A DNA stretch of 64,000 nucleotides from Chrysomallon squamiferum (GCA_012295275.1 CM022670.1:32077938-32141937), one strand, 5' to 3'. Positions 36,714 to 49,870 are shown, numbered from the stretch's first letter. A program made the numbers and translations. The notes: generated from the sequence alone by a model not told the origin.

Positions 36714-38489
36714 AGTTCCCATGTCCAGAAGCATAATAATATATATATAAAACTATAAAATAAAGATTAGAGTATAGTGAGACTTCTAAAGATGGTGCCA
36801 GAAGAAAGCAGCTGAGTGAGTCAGGCCTTATCATCAACAGAAGGGTCGTGTAACACATGTAACATGTGCTAATAATTACTTTTAAAGGGAAGAAGACTTG
36901 GGTCACTAATCCGCCTACATAAAAACATCCCAATCTTATCTCAGCTAAATTTCACAATGTCATGGAAAAAGCAAAAATGGCATGAGTCAGAGATGACAGT
37001 AACATGTATAGATAAAATTAATATAAATACGTATTTAATGTATCTGCAGCCACGAGTGAAAATACATTCAAAATTAGACAGAGTTCCTCTTTTATACTAG
37101 GGTGTATCAAATGTAATGGTATGTACTATCCTGTTACAGGAATCACTCAAAACAAATTACTTGCATTCTGTTATAATTTTAAAAAGTTATATATTTTGTA
37201 TTTTAGGAAAGATATTATTAATAACTCTTATTATCAATGTAACCCTGCTTTCTTTTAAAGATGTTTTGAATTTGATCAGAATCCCATCATCAATTACATC
37301 ATATACAATGAGGGCCAGCTTGAAATAAAGAACTAAATTTTAAAGCTTAAATACCTTTTCCATATTTATATTCCTTCCAAGCTGGTTTTATTTGTGGAGT
37401 ATTGAAGTCTGAAAAAGGAAAAGAAAAAATATACATTAAATGAAAGCTGATAAAAACCACACCTACTGTCAGGTAAAAAGAATGAAATTTTTAAAATATT
37501 TTTTTTAAAACAGAAAAAAAGACATGAATATTAAATGGGTACTGGCCTTAAGACATGAAAGATCTCTAATTTAAATAAATTCAAAATTATGAAGGAAAGA
37601 AGAAATGTTTTATGTAAATGTAAAGACACTCAATACATTTTTAATCTACAATTATATGGGAACATTAATTTTAAACATGTACAAGGTCCTTGGAGATATA
37701 TAGTTAATCTGCTACAACCACAGGATATGCTACTCTTATTTCCAAAGAAAGGAAAGCATGTACCCTAGTGGAACTGTAACAAGGCACTGGCTGAGACAGA
37801 AAATTAAATTAAGAAAGACATCTATCTGCCTGACCAAGAAAAAAAAAAAAAAGGAGGATATCCACAATTTTCAGTTAGCAAACAGAAACAATCAAAACTG
37901 GTCACAAAAATATAATAATAATTACATTAATCAATGAATATATTAATAGGAATGGTGCAATAATGGTGAAATTAATTTTTTTCTAAGATACGAATAACCA
38001 AATATATATAATTATGTATGTTTATGTATTTTCAAGTCTGAACAATGGCTGAACAATCAATAGGAAAGCACGTACCTTTTCTGTAATAAAGAGATTATCT
38101 GAAACAGGATATTATGTGAAGGTACAATGTAACTAAAAAACAATACCAGTGACCTAGAACTTATTGTACAGAATGGAAGCAAATCAAAATAATGATACAG
38201 ATCTGAGATCAAAAACATCTTCATAGATGGATGTGCACACTAAAGAGCATTTGAGTATAATTTGTGAAACAATCTAAATGAAGACATTAAAAATCTTACA
38301 GTGAAAATCTTGGAATTTATAACAGCAACTATATTGAAATAATCAACATTAAGGACACACTTTAGTGGTTTGTTTTTGTTTTTTGTACAGCAAATCCTGT
38401 AAGCCCTATGGACATTAATGTAACCTAAAGTTCAAGGTGTTTTTTTTCTGCTAGTCAATAGAATCAGCAGAGCAGAGAGAAAGTGTGGG

Positions 38490-38710
38490 AAAAAAACGGA
38501 ATAGAATTCCTGGCAATATTTACAGCAGATGGAAGAAATGGCCAGTGGCAATGTTTATATACCTTAACAAAATTAGGCTGGTCAATTGTTAAAACATGAC
38601 CCCAAGCCAAAGCATTCCATGGGGATGTGGTCCTTCTGAAAGGGTCATCAATGGTCAACATTAAAGACCATCCTTTATTTTAATTGCATGAGAACTAGGT
38701 TTCCAGGTCC
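38490..38710. promoter_or_regulatory. CNE-like block with nuclear-receptor-type half sites
   Basis: Complex sequence with AGGGTCA (38641-38647), TGGTCA (38652-38657) and two TGACC-type half sites on the other strand. It also has CAATTG and CCTTTATTTTAATTGC motifs. No simple repeat and stops in all frames. Confidence 0.28.
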
Positions 38711-39929
38711 ATGTCAGTCTTTGAAACCATAATTTAGAATAACCCTCAAAGCAGAACCAATGTTCAATAGTACTTCAGACAGTATGTTTAGAATCTGATG
38801 CAGACTCTTTCAAATGTGGTAGTAATGTAAAATAAACCCAGCATTTTCCAGAATGTTTATTTTGCATACCTTCTGCCTTTAAAATACAAAACAAAGCTCA
38901 GTTCAGCCTTTAGAATAATGAATGTAATTAGTGTAACACTAAATTAGTTTTAAACAGATCAAAAGCAAAGTTTGCATTAAGAATATATAGGATTAGCTTT
39001 AATAAACCATTGATTCATTAGTTTATTTTCAAGTTTCAAGGCCAAAATCATAGGTCTTGTATAAATGAAAGTGGAGTTAATTAAAAATTGTTTGCTGGAA
39101 TTAAGGAATGCTAATGGAAAAGAAATGAAAATAAGAGAATTTTTTTTATTATTATTTCGTAGAAAACAAGAAATCAAATGGAATTTTCTGTAAAACTCAG
39201 CACTTCATTAATTAGCACATGTAATGTTTAAGGTATAAGGTATTACATAAAAATAAAAAGCTTTGTCAAAAACTTAATATCATATTATGCTTAGTTTATG
39301 AAAAAAAATATTTAATAATAATAATAATATAATAGCAATCTTAATACTAAAAGTAAGCATCTTATTTTACTATATTCTTCATAAAGATTAAAATGTGAAC
39401 AAAGAAACAAAATCAACATTTTGTTTCAAACTGTTGACAAACCAATCTTCTTACAGAGTCAAACATTATCTGAAGATGAAATCTCTGATTACCTTATTGA
39501 GTCAGTGATGCAAAACTTCACGAATGGATGGCCAATACACTACATTTCTTTTGTTTTATACACCAGGGATTTCAGTAATAAAATCATAGTTAGGTAACCA
39601 AGTCAAACATGTTCAAATCCTGAGGGTTTTTTCTATTAAAAAATATCCCCAAAAATTACTTAATAATTAATAACATTTATTTGTAATTCTTGATCAAAGT
39701 ATTATATATTAACCAAAAGAATAACATTAATAAATTTGAAAAAATAAAAAAAAATAAAAATTTAAAATTATTTTTAAAACAAATTAAATAATTTTTAATT
39801 TTTTTTTTTTTTTTTTTTTTTTTTTACCAAACTCTACTTTTATTCTTCATAAAATTTAAGAATTCTTTTTTGCAATGTCAGATTTTACATAGATGAAAAC
39901 AATTTCTGAAAAGTTTCTGCTGTATCAAC
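38711..39929. other. CpG-poor AT-rich stretch
   Basis: No gene seen. Ends with AT-only sequence and a poly-T run at 39804-39826. A small complex patch with TGAGTCAGTGATGC lies at about 39430-39550. Confidence 0.6.
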
Positions 39930-40260
39930 AGTTTCACTTTGCATTATTATCTGTGTGCCAGCTCTCTGCTAACATGACAACAGTAGACCTGGTTTTTGTA
40001 CATCTATTCTCAGCCAGACTATTTATGTGGCAAGGTAAACAGTGATAAATTTTCCTTCCCTTTCTCCCCCATCTTCTAATGCAGGCAGATGGTTCCTATA
40101 TGTTAATGTGACCTTCACTTGTGAACTTTTGTGGATTGCATCATCAAACAGGGAGATTCTGTCATTATCAAGTATGTAAGGCCTCATCGCATTTCATACA
40201 GAATCCAGACTTTTTCAAACTTCTTGTCAGTAGTTAGAAGAAAACCAGTAGACTTTGTCT
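39930..40260. promoter_or_regulatory. CNE-like block
   Basis: Complex sequence with AATGTGACCTTCAC (nuclear receptor type), TGGCAAGGTAAACA (Fox-like core) and GGCAGATGG E-box. No simple repeat and stops in all frames. Confidence 0.25.
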
Positions 40261-40769
40261 GCACATATAATTAACAGCTATCTGTTTCATGTTCTTTTAA
40301 ATTAATTATAAACACTGAGTCAGGAAAGATTTTTTTCTCTCATTATTTAAAACAAATAAAAAAAATAAAGATAAAAACCCTACAAAAACTAGAATATGAA
40401 AACAAAATAAACAATCCCAGCAAAACAGCCTTCCAAAAAAATACTAATAAAATAAAAATAAATAAAACTTGAAAGAAAAAAGAAAAATCCAGAAAAACAA
40501 AAATACATAAAACCAATAAAAACAACTATGACAAAACAGCCACATCAACAACAAAAATGATATCTTTTTTTAATTTTCAAATGATTTTTTTTTTTTGTAC
40601 CCTTTTATTTCTCCACAATTTAAATTGTTATTAGGTATTTAATAACAGCATTTCCTTTCAACTAAAAGGCCATGTTGCTGTCAAAATTTATGATCAGTGA
40701 AAACACTTGCAAAAAATTTCTGGTGAAAGAAAATACCAAACATAGATGGTTTATATTGTGAAAATTAAA

Positions 40770-40834
<65 letters not shown>

Positions 40835-41880
40835 TAATAATGATAAAATAATAAAAAAAAAAACAAAAAAACAAATAAAATATAATAAAATAAAATAAAA
40901 TAAAAATAAATAAATAAAAATAAAATAAATAAAATAAATATATAAAAATAAAAATACAAAAATCCAATAAAATAACATAATGCAAGTCATTACCATGTGA
41001 TCAACATAATGTATCCATTCAACCATAAAACAGTGCACAGCCTTTTCCATTAAAGTGAACAGTTGTTGCATATCAAAACAAAAAATAAACTTTACCTGAG
41101 TGTTGTGCTATAAATGCTGCTTGCCTCAGCCTAGTGTAAGCAGTACTATATTTAACCAATGTTACAGGTATATTTTCAGTGATTACATCTTACTGATTTT
41201 TATCGGTTGCTAACATCATCTTCTCAAATGTTTACCTGAGCAATGAATGAAATGTAAACATATAGTGGTTTAGGTTAAGCTGGATATTAAATTGTAAGAA
41301 GAATATACATTTAGAATTTCTTTTCTTTTATATTACCCTTTATTTATTTTTAAAAAATATTTTTATTTTTCATGGTTCTAATTGACAGCCAATACTTAAA
41401 GAAATGTATTCATTAATCTGATTTAAATAACATTATTAATTAATTAATTACTGTTTTACCTTTTTCACCCAGTTTTAAACATCTTTAACACATTAAATTT
41501 GAATTTTAAAAGAAAAAGAAACAAAAGAATGTATTCATTTTATATCTTCACATACAGTATTCAAGACTATTTGATGGTTATTTTAAAAGTTAATAAAAAT
41601 AAATAATAAATAATCAACAGAATTCAATAAACAGAATATTATGGTGAAACATTTTTAAATATATACATTTTGTAGTAAACAGAGGAAACAGTGTACTGTT
41701 TCACATGATAACAGTAATGGCAGAAATGAAATTTTGTTTTATTTTGATGCATATTAAAGCACTAATACACATTTCATCATGATATATAAAAAATAAATTT
41801 GTGTACTTTCACAGTTATTAATAAAAAAAATAAAAGCGAATATATTGCCTAACATAATAATAACCAAAACATTAATTTAC
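40261..41880. other. AT-rich stretch with (AAT)n and A-rich DNA
   Basis: No gene. The (AAT)n tract and following AAATA-rich DNA (40769-40950) produce several poly-Tyr, Leu or Phe frames, all artefacts. Confidence 0.7.
40769..40830. repeat. (AAT)n microsatellite
   Basis: About 20 AAT units, then an A-rich tail of AAATA units to about 40950. Confidence 0.96.
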
Positions 41881-41881
41881 A

Positions 41882-42073
41882 TCAGATTATGACTTTATAT
41901 ACATAGATAGTATTTAGAAAGATATTAATGAATGCTAATAAAAGAATAAAGGTGTTGTATGTGTGTAACATGGCAACAGCTGTACGGACTGACGTCGCCA
42001 GTGGGTACACTTGAGAGTAGGTCACATCTACACCCCAGACAGCAGCTGCTAGGGTGGCACGCGTCACCAGCAG
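41882..42073 (-). CDS. Possible exon, weakly MFS-transporter-like
   Basis: On the minus strand a pyrimidine-rich acceptor (ending TTTATTTATCAG) precedes 42073. The following 33 codons are GC-rich with about seven CpGs, in otherwise CpG-depleted DNA. They read as a hydrophobic segment, then SQVYPLATSVRTA. This recalls the E-(V/L)-Y-P-x-x-x-R motif after a transmembrane helix in SV2/SVOP and SLC22-type major facilitator proteins, though with two extra residues. From about 41970 downward the frame becomes AT-rich with no good GT donor. The plus strand is also open for 41 codons, so this may be a non-coding patch. Confidence 0.22.
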   Translation of the reverse strand: MLVTRATLAAAVWGVDVTYSQVYPLATSVRTAVAMLHTYNTFILLLAFINIFLNTIYVYKVII

Positions 42074-42245
42074 CTGATAAATAAAAAAGTGTCGATCAAA
42101 AGCAGTCTTTTCTTTGTCTGTATGTACTTACACAACACAACGCTAACAGTGATCTTTATGAAAGGGCTGACACACCCATGTTAACATATGGCTAGTTAAT
42201 AATGAATAGGGTCACATGGTAGAAGTAAAGAACCAATGTCAGTGA

Positions 42246-42316
42246 CACAGTGGTTGAGATGTATACTTTAAGGCAGACAGATAGCGGGATCTCATTTCAG
42301 CAGAGGTTCAAGATTC
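42246..42316 (+). repeat. tRNA-like (SINE-type) fossil
   Basis: CACAGTGGTTGAGAT (42246-42260) matches the A box well, and GAGGTTCAAGATTCT (42303-42316) is a near B box. Spacing is slightly long, as in decayed SINEs. Confidence 0.6.
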
Positions 42317-43576
42317 TAATACTGACTTGGATAGACAGTCTACATGTGTCTAACAACTGCTTAATCTAATTTGCTTGCTATAACTTTCTATGTTGAAATG
42401 AAGTAATAAAATAGTTTTCAGTTACGTTAAAATTATGTTAATTGTTAAAGAAAGTTAAAATATAACTTCACTATAGCTTGTTCTAATTAGCATATTAAAA
42501 CTTTCCCAAACCAACTAAAATAATTACATAATCTCCCAATACATTATTGATATGCTGCATATTCTAGAAAGTTCTGAAAAGTTTCTAAAAAATATTATAG
42601 TTTTTTCTCATCAGCATGTTAAAGCTTATCCATTATATGTAACATGTTAAAAGTAAATTACAGAAAATTCTAGTTTTGATTGTTAATAATTCTGTAGGTT
42701 GCTGATATAAAACCAACAACAACAACGAAAATAATAAAATAAAATTATATTAAAAATTTAGAAATTTACTTGCTAATTACTATGTCCTAATGAATACTAA
42801 TTTGTGTGAAATAATTAAATCTGATGGTGTAACTGAGATTACATAGCTAAAACATTAGCAGCCAAATCATTAAAGACAGAAGTAAGAAAAAAACCCAAAG
42901 AGGCATTTAGAATTTTCCAGAACTTTCTTTAAAGTGGCATACACTTGTCCAATTATGTAAAATTAGCACTGTCTGACAAGCACATTAATTGTCTAATATT
43001 TGTTCTTTGCCGAAAAAGGCTCCAGGAATTACAATGTTCTTAATATTGGTGACATGCTTGGAATCATGTCCTGTTTGCTCAAAGTCAACATGTGAAAAGG
43101 GAAAATTTTAATCAATATAAATTCTACAGCAGGGATGAAATCGCAGCTCCAGAACTGTGTGAAAAACTGCACGTGTGTCTGCACACAATGGAAACAACTC
43201 AGCACGTGCGTTCGGTTGCCTGACATCAATAGAAAAGACTATGGTCATTGATTTTTAGAAATTCTGTTTTATCCAAAAGTATTAGAGTGTTGTGACACTG
43301 TGTGGAAAAAGAAAATACAAAATTGTCCTTTGGTCATGTGGAAAAAAGGGTCACCGTAATTAATCAGTATTGTAACTTTTAATCAATCCTTTAATAAATA
43401 GTTAATATTTTTATAAAATTCACAAAATTCTAATTTGTACTCTGTGGGCAGATGGAAGCAACTGGGTTCATGGGAAAATATTTTGTTTTGTGATATTTAA
43501 AAAATTAAAAATTAGTTTTGATCCTGAATTTGAAATACAAGAATATAACGATTTTGTGGTTTGAGTGTGTGTTTGA

Positions 43577-43612
<36 letters not shown>

Positions 43613-44410
43613 CTGTGTCTGTGTGTATATACATGTCCTTGTTTGTGCAAGTGCATGTATTGTGCATTCAAATATTGTTAATCAGTCAAAACATTTTAAA
43701 ATAATTATTCTATTCTCAGGTATAGCCAAACATTAATTAATATGAACCTCCACCAAGACAATAATGTTTTTACCAGTAACTTCTGAATTATGAAGATCAA
43801 AATTTATTTTTATAGATAAAATTCAAGGAAACATTAAAATTAATTTACCTCTTAGTAAGATTTAATGTTATGTAACAGTCATTACACCCAAATTTTATCT
43901 AATTCATGTTTACAGGTTAACTACATGGAAAGGTAAATTTAATTAAGCCAATACATCTCAATCAAATGAAAGGGAAATGACAGGTGTCTGGTAGAAGTGG
44001 CCTTAGGTATGCTGAAATTATGAACACTAGACACCTGCACACCTACAGGTAAATCTAAGGTAATGAAAGAGAGCTTTTAAAGCTCGAATGCAACCTGGTG
44101 TAGTGAAAACAGATATATACATCATCCTTGACATGTTGTGAATGTTGATGTTTTGTCTACTTATGTTTTGTGTTTCTGATAGCAATAATGTACCTCTCAT
44201 ATAATACATTGTTATTTGGAATAAAAGTGTAATCTGAGTAATATAAATCGTTATTTATCTTACTTTTAATTATTTAAAATGAAAAAGATATTGAAATCCA
44301 GTTTACATACACACATAAAGACATATATGCACACACAGAGACAAGCATATGCAAACATACACACATACCAAGCTCACATACACAGATGAAAAAAGAAAAA
44401 GAGAATTGGA
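42317..44410. other. CpG-poor stretch, no confident gene
   Basis: Contains (TG)n at 43580-43610. A short patch at 43130-43215 has retained CpGs and two CACGTG E-boxes (43170-43175 and 43203-43208). A 66 residue minus frame crosses it but resembles no family. Confidence 0.55.
43580..43610. repeat. (TG)n microsatellite
   Basis: About 15 GT units. Confidence 0.95.
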
Positions 44411-44418
44411 AAGAAAGC

Positions 44419-44470
44419 CAGAGAGTTAAAGCACTGGCCTAATAAATAACAGGATGTAGGATCAATCCCC
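44419..44470 (+). repeat. tRNA-like (SINE-type) fossil
   Basis: GAGTTAAAGCACTGGCC resembles the A box through anticodon arm of tRNA-derived SINEs. AGGATCAATCCCC (44458-44470) is a good B box. This is one of the clearest copies in the window. Confidence 0.65.
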
Positions 44471-45199
44471 ATTAACGCATCCTTTAATCCTTGCCACTTC
44501 CTGACAACTGGGTTTTCAAAGGACTGAGTTACACTGGTGTGAAAATACACATAAACTGTCATCAAATTCTTTACTGTTATCAAATTACAAATAATTTTCC
44601 ATCTGGTGGCAGCAGGTTTCCTCTCTGATATCATCATTACATAAACATATGCTGAGGTGTCATTACACAAAGTCAATTATTCATTCATTTACATATACGA
44701 ATATCCCACAAGGTTTACTGACCTTTCACTAGACACTGTTTATTTGGAAACTTTAAGTTAACAAAAATTGTTGAGTTTATTTTACATGTCCCTAGTACAA
44801 CAGCAGTATCCAGAAAGATACAAATGCATATACAAAATTACAATATTCAGTCTTATGAAAATGTATACAATGGTTTCAAGTAATTTTGTGATATCATAAA
44901 ACCAAATTATTAAAATTTGACCAAAAAACAAATCTTGCAATATTCATAAATATCAGACAATAAAAATATCTTCTTTAACATGTAATTTATATGCAAAAAT
45001 GTTAAATTTGTAATACTGATAATAATAATAACAACAGATTGTTTTCCGACACAAGAACATGTACTTTCCAAGGACATGCTATGTCTGAAATGACATGATA
45101 CACATAATCACTTACTTATAATAAAACCCATTTCACATTAATACTAAACAAACACGGACAAACATTGACTAAAACTGCATTGTGTTAACAACATATAGT
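44471..45199. other. CpG-poor AT-rich stretch
   Basis: No gene seen. The 100 residue minus frame at 44374-44676 overlaps the SINE fossil and is not a gene. Confidence 0.6.
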
Positions 45200-45375
45200 A
45201 ATTAAATGCTTCCATCATCTTAGCTGTGATGGCTGACATCACGAAAGAGAAATAAATTAGAGTACAAGCTGATCACCTGTAGCTGTGATTTGTCACAAAG
45301 TCACATCTCCAAATTAACACCTTTCTACAGGTAAACATCTCAGTGAGACCCACCTGGTAACAAACAGGTGTGATT
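45200..45375. promoter_or_regulatory. CNE-like block with E-box cluster
   Basis: Three CACCTG/CAGGTG E-boxes (45274-45279, 45351-45356, 45365-45370), plus CAGGTAAACA near 45328 and TGTCACAAAG. CACCTG is the preferred site of Snail/ZEB-type and some bHLH factors. Complex sequence without repeats. Confidence 0.3.
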
Positions 45376-47509
45376 TTGTTGCAACCAATGTTTGTCTATC
45401 TAATACACCTCATTTTTATTCTTAAAAGAAGTTATGAAGTTTAGTATTGCTAATGCACTTTTTCTTTAATAAATAAAACAAATTTATAAAAAAATTAAAA
45501 ATTAATAATGCTATAAATAAGGATTACTATTAACCTAAAACAGTACCTAAATTTCAAAATGTTATTTTATTTTTTATAAAGACCTTAATATTTTTCCCTT
45601 TGATTACCCACCAACCAAATCTTTCATTTTTGATGTATCAAATTCCTGGTATGTGCTTTCCTGTTGGAAAGATTATTTAAAACATCTGATTCTGCTAAGT
45701 AAAAATAGTATTCTCTTCTTCACATTTTACAATCACAGAATGTTGTCTATTTTATCATAGCAGTTTTTCACTAATTTAACCAGTTCTGATCACCAGATTA
45801 CCAATGCTGTACTTTATACTTTTAACTTTATGGCAGGGTACATATAAAAAATCACTCACTCCTAACAGTTGTGGGTTTTAGATGAATACACTGATATAAA
45901 ATGTGTTTTCTTTCAACTGGTATCACGTTCAGATTGTAATGAACATCCATCAAAACTACAGTATTTTATGATATGATATAAGATTACAGGAAAGAAAACT
46001 GAAGAGCTGGCTTGAATGGGAGGTAACCCAATAGTCTGCTGTTTCTACTGGCAGACATAACTTTTTCTGAATTATCAGTGTAAATATTTCCAACATAGAA
46101 AAAAATGAGTTAATATCCAGAAAGACTAAATAACAGATTTCAAACCATTTCTTTTAGTTCCAAGTCCACTTTTGGTAGCTGGTTTTCTTCTTATATCCAT
46201 ATTAAAAACACTGAATCAACACAAATAGTGATTTTTTTTGTTTTTTGTTAAAGTGCTTGATTTCATTTCAGTGTTGACATAAATGACAGTTTTATATTAA
46301 ATGATCAAGAAAGGCATTATGACAACACTTTGTAAGTATATTAATATACACTTTGACTTATTGTTTTTCCCCTTGTACATATTTGAAATATTCAGGTTTT
46401 AAAAACTGTATAGGCATAGATCTTCATACTAAACAGGAAATAAAAACTAGAGCATTGGTAAAAGCAATTTGAATAACAATACATTCTTTTCCTATTTCTA
46501 TATTCCAACAACATATTATAAAGAAATAAAAAATACAAAAATAAACACAGAATGAAAAAAAAAGCAAATATCGTACGTTTAAAATAAACTGACAGAACAA
46601 ATCTAGGCAGTATAAAAAAATGTGTATTACTCTGCCACACAACAATAAAACGAGGACAAACGTGTAATTACCATATATATTACATACATTCATTAACATA
46701 AACTTTATATATACATACAACATGTCTTTCACAAACAGTAATAGCCAGTATTATGCATGCAATTTATGTTCTGGAAACATATAATGTTTTTACTAACACT
46801 ATGCAAGATATAATTTGGTTTAGCTTTCTCGCTGTCTATTGTCAAGGCTGGTGATAATACAAGAATCTTCTAGCTTCAGATATATGGCTATTTACTTTAC
46901 AAGAAGAGAATACTGGTATAATGATATAATAATTTTTAAAATAAGATGTACCTGTTCTCTATTTAGTAATTTGTATCATTTATGTGTTTGACCTTCACCA
47001 GTAAATTGTTTTGAACAATATACTGCATTACACAACAGATTAAAAAAAAGAAACAAAAGCTAACATATGTTATATCAGGTCAGTTCATTCTGTTATACAC
47101 TAATATAAAAACAATATGTATTTTGGCTTATTTCAGTTACTTGAATAATTTATTTAAAAAATAAATAAAATAAAATAAAAAAATAAAAATGAAAGTTTTT
47201 GAAACTGCAGATTGAGTAATAATATTTAAAACTTTTAAAATTATTTTGTTAATATTGTATTTCAATAATTTAAACAAAATAATAATTACAGTATGATGAA
47301 ACTTTATATATATTGAAACTTTTATTATGACACAAAGGTAAAATGTAATAAAAGAAAGAATTTTTAAAGATATATTTTAATACACAAATAAAGATACTTG
47401 AGAATCTGAGAGTTTAAACTTTTTTCATTCTAAATTTTTAAAAATGAAAATATTCGCAGCCATTAAATCAATATGTTTGTCAATACATAAAAATGTATAC
47501 CATTTTTTG
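45376..47509. other. CpG-poor AT-rich stretch, no gene seen
   Basis: Two overlapping minus-strand frames (46392-46640 and 46424-46732) are Phe/Tyr/Ile-rich translations of AT-rich DNA with no domain. A/T-only patches occur near 47155-47185. Confidence 0.65.
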
Positions 47510-47700
47510 CAGGTGCAATTAGTTAGGCAACATCTTGTGATCTAAATACAGCCTGTCCAATTATGCGAACTGAACCAGCTGGCTTGACATGCAGAACAAA
47601 TGCAATATAGCTTTTTAAACATTTAACAGTGTGTTGTGAAAGGAGCAAGGTCATGTCAAGTTGACTTGGATCAGGTAGTAATCAGCTAGTGATTAGAAAA
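47510..47700. promoter_or_regulatory. CNE-like block
   Basis: Complex sequence with GCAATTAGTTAGGC and CCAATTATGC (homeodomain type) and CAAGGTCA at 47646-47653 (ERR/NR5A-type extended half site). No simple repeats; stops in all frames. Confidence 0.3.
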
Positions 47701-48068
47701 AAATGTCGATACTGTGATGTCAGATCTAAAAATGTTGGTCACATTTTTGTTTAAATTTTCTGCATTATAAGTCTGTTACATTTGTGCTACCAAGAAGAAA
47801 TTAATGGTTCTGAAATTACTTTAAAAAAATAAATGAATGTATATTTAACAACAATGGCAATATAGTATTGAATTTACAGTTAGTCCATTATATTTCTATT
47901 TCATAATATTAGAAATGAAATCCACTATCATTACTTCATAAGCTTTCCTTTTTGATTAGCAAGAAGGAATCTACTGTAAGTACCTTTTCATATTCAGGTA
48001 TGGCCACTGATGAACAAGCTGTATGGTACTGAAAAGAATAGAACAAAAGCCAAAAAGGCAGCCTTAGA

Positions 48069-48110
48069 AGGACTGATCCTATATCCTATGACTCTAACCT
48101 ATCCAGCCCC
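48069..48110 (-). repeat. tRNA-like (SINE-type) fossil
   Basis: Minus strand GGGGCTGGATAGGTTAGAG (A-box-like, 48092-48110), then TCATAGGATATAGGATCAGT. The GGATCAGTCCT B-box-like element matches that in the fossil at 14699-14712. Confidence 0.5.
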
Positions 48111-48289
48111 TTCTAAAATTATGTAAGCTGAAAATTCAAAACAGAACTGAGATTCAGGATTTAGTCACATATTCTGCTGGTCTTTTGTGTTTCTGTGAGA
48201 AAAAAATACTGAGATATTACAAATTTACAACTTAGCCATTAACTTAAATTAATATTCTAAAAAGCTTATGAAATTCAATCAATAGAATA

Positions 48290-48600
48290 TTCAATTGACT
48301 GCTATAACTATTAATTTAAAAAAGTCCACAGGCTTTAAAATATTCCTGGAGGTAAATACACTTGTAAAGCAAATTTCCATTAAAACATTTGCATCTGAAG
48401 GCAATCCATCATTTAATGCTGTCTCACTAATCATCCAGACACTAATTGCAAACCCTCTCATGTTAACCATGCCATTCACATAAGTATCAGCGAGATGAGA
48501 TGAAACCAATAATTGGCAAAATTGCCCATCAGATTATACTGTTACTACGGTAACTATTGTTGATGCAGCATTTTAATTTCCTTTCAGTAGTGGAAAGACG
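48290..48600. promoter_or_regulatory. Strong CNE-like block
   Basis: About 310 bp of complex sequence with homeodomain-type sites CTAATCA (48427-48433), CTAATTG (48442-48448) and CCAATAATTGG (48506-48516). It also has GTTACTACGGTAAC, an imperfect palindrome near 48540. Frames of 62 and 72 residues on opposite strands overlap, neither with a domain. I read this as a regulatory element rather than an exon. Confidence 0.35.
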
Positions 48601-49649
48601 ATAATATTTTGTATGGTGTATCATCTAAGAACATTTGCATTTCGGCTCACTGACTGACAGCCAAACAGTGAGTCAGACAAAACAATAAAAAAAAATAGAA
48701 AAAAGGATCTGAAAAGAGAAGCAGAAGACAAAAACACACAATGACCTCCAGCATAAGGATTTTCCATTTGTTTTATTTTTTCTGATCAATATTCTTGATG
48801 ACACAGAATTATCACAAGCAAACCTCAGTTGCACTATCAAAGCACAGCAGGTAATTACTATTAGATTTACAACAGCATTAATAAAGAAAGAAAGTCGAAA
48901 ATGGCATGTGACATAAAGCCGATATTAATTCATTCAATGCTAGCTTAATTTTTATGTAGCCAAGTCTTTTACATAAGTCAAACATAATTTGAGAAAGAAA
49001 ATTAAAAAATATTAATCCAGTTCTGAGCTTTTGAAAAGATAAAACTCTTTTCTCTAAGTAGGTCTTTAAGATGAAGATGACAACTAAACAAATGTTTGTC
49101 ATTGTTCATCACTCGGTCATGCTTGACATTTTATTACTCAGTCTTTGTAAACTTTGTGTGCAATATCAAAGTGAAATGTTTTATTTTCAACACTGATTAT
49201 CAACACCTGTATGTTGTTGACAGCTTGTAAAGCATAATTCATTTTGTTTGAAACTTTAATATATGCATTTTGTTTTAAATAATCATTATTATTTCAGTCA
49301 GATACTTTAACATCAGATGTATATTTGTATTTGCTTTTTTCCCCACCTTTTTTAAAATGAAATATTGAATTCAATATTGAACTATAACATGCCATTAATC
49401 AAAAAAAGCTTTAACTCCCTTAACAGGAATTTAAATCATAAATATTCAAATACCAATATCAAATTAGCCATTTTGTGACACACTTTTAAGTTTCATAAAT
49501 ATTAAGAACATTGTTTTTTTTGGATTTTTTTTTTTTTAAGTTTCTTTCACAAAGCTTGTTTTTCAATCTAAATACTTCAGTCTTCTCAATAAAAAAAAAA
49601 AGAACTAAAACAAAACAAAAACTACATCAAATTATGTCCACAAGACATC
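48601..49649. other. CpG-poor AT-rich stretch
   Basis: No gene seen; short poly-A/T runs only. The 74 residue minus frame at 48878-49102 has no recognisable domain. Confidence 0.6.
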
Positions 49650-49870
49650 AACACAAGGGAGATAACCTTGACACTAAGATGTGTTAATTTGTTACTGGGA
49701 TAATTGGATTACCGCTAACTAATAACATCACTAGGTGCTCTTCCACAAGAGTTTGCTGCTAGAGAACCAACAGAAAGATTGCTTCCCAGGAAAATTAGAT
49801 GCCATTATTTGACAATAGTGTTAACTTCATCTGGAACAAATGGTGAAGAACGAGCAATAAGGAATTAAAT
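49650..49870. promoter_or_regulatory. CNE-like block
   Basis: Complex sequence with GGGATAATTGGATTACCGC (paired-like and Otx-like TAAT cores) and GATAACCTTG. No simple repeats and stops in all frames. Confidence 0.3.

Larger units (their letters stand above)
35920..38489. other. CpG-poor stretch, no gene seen
   Basis: Contains the GA tract (36175-36257), a CA tract (36660-36713), and a moderately complex patch at 36770-37000 with TGAGTCAG and TAATTA motifs that might be regulatory. No coding signature. Confidence 0.6.

Noticed and set aside
43029-43229. 66-residue minus frame with a possible acceptor inside
   Set aside because: No family resemblance; two CACGTG E-boxes and retained CpGs explain the patch at least as well.
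45595-45690. Another partial copy of the 215 bp repeat (TGCTTTCCTGTTGGAAAG)
   Set aside because: Similarity limited to about 20 bases with mismatches; could be chance.
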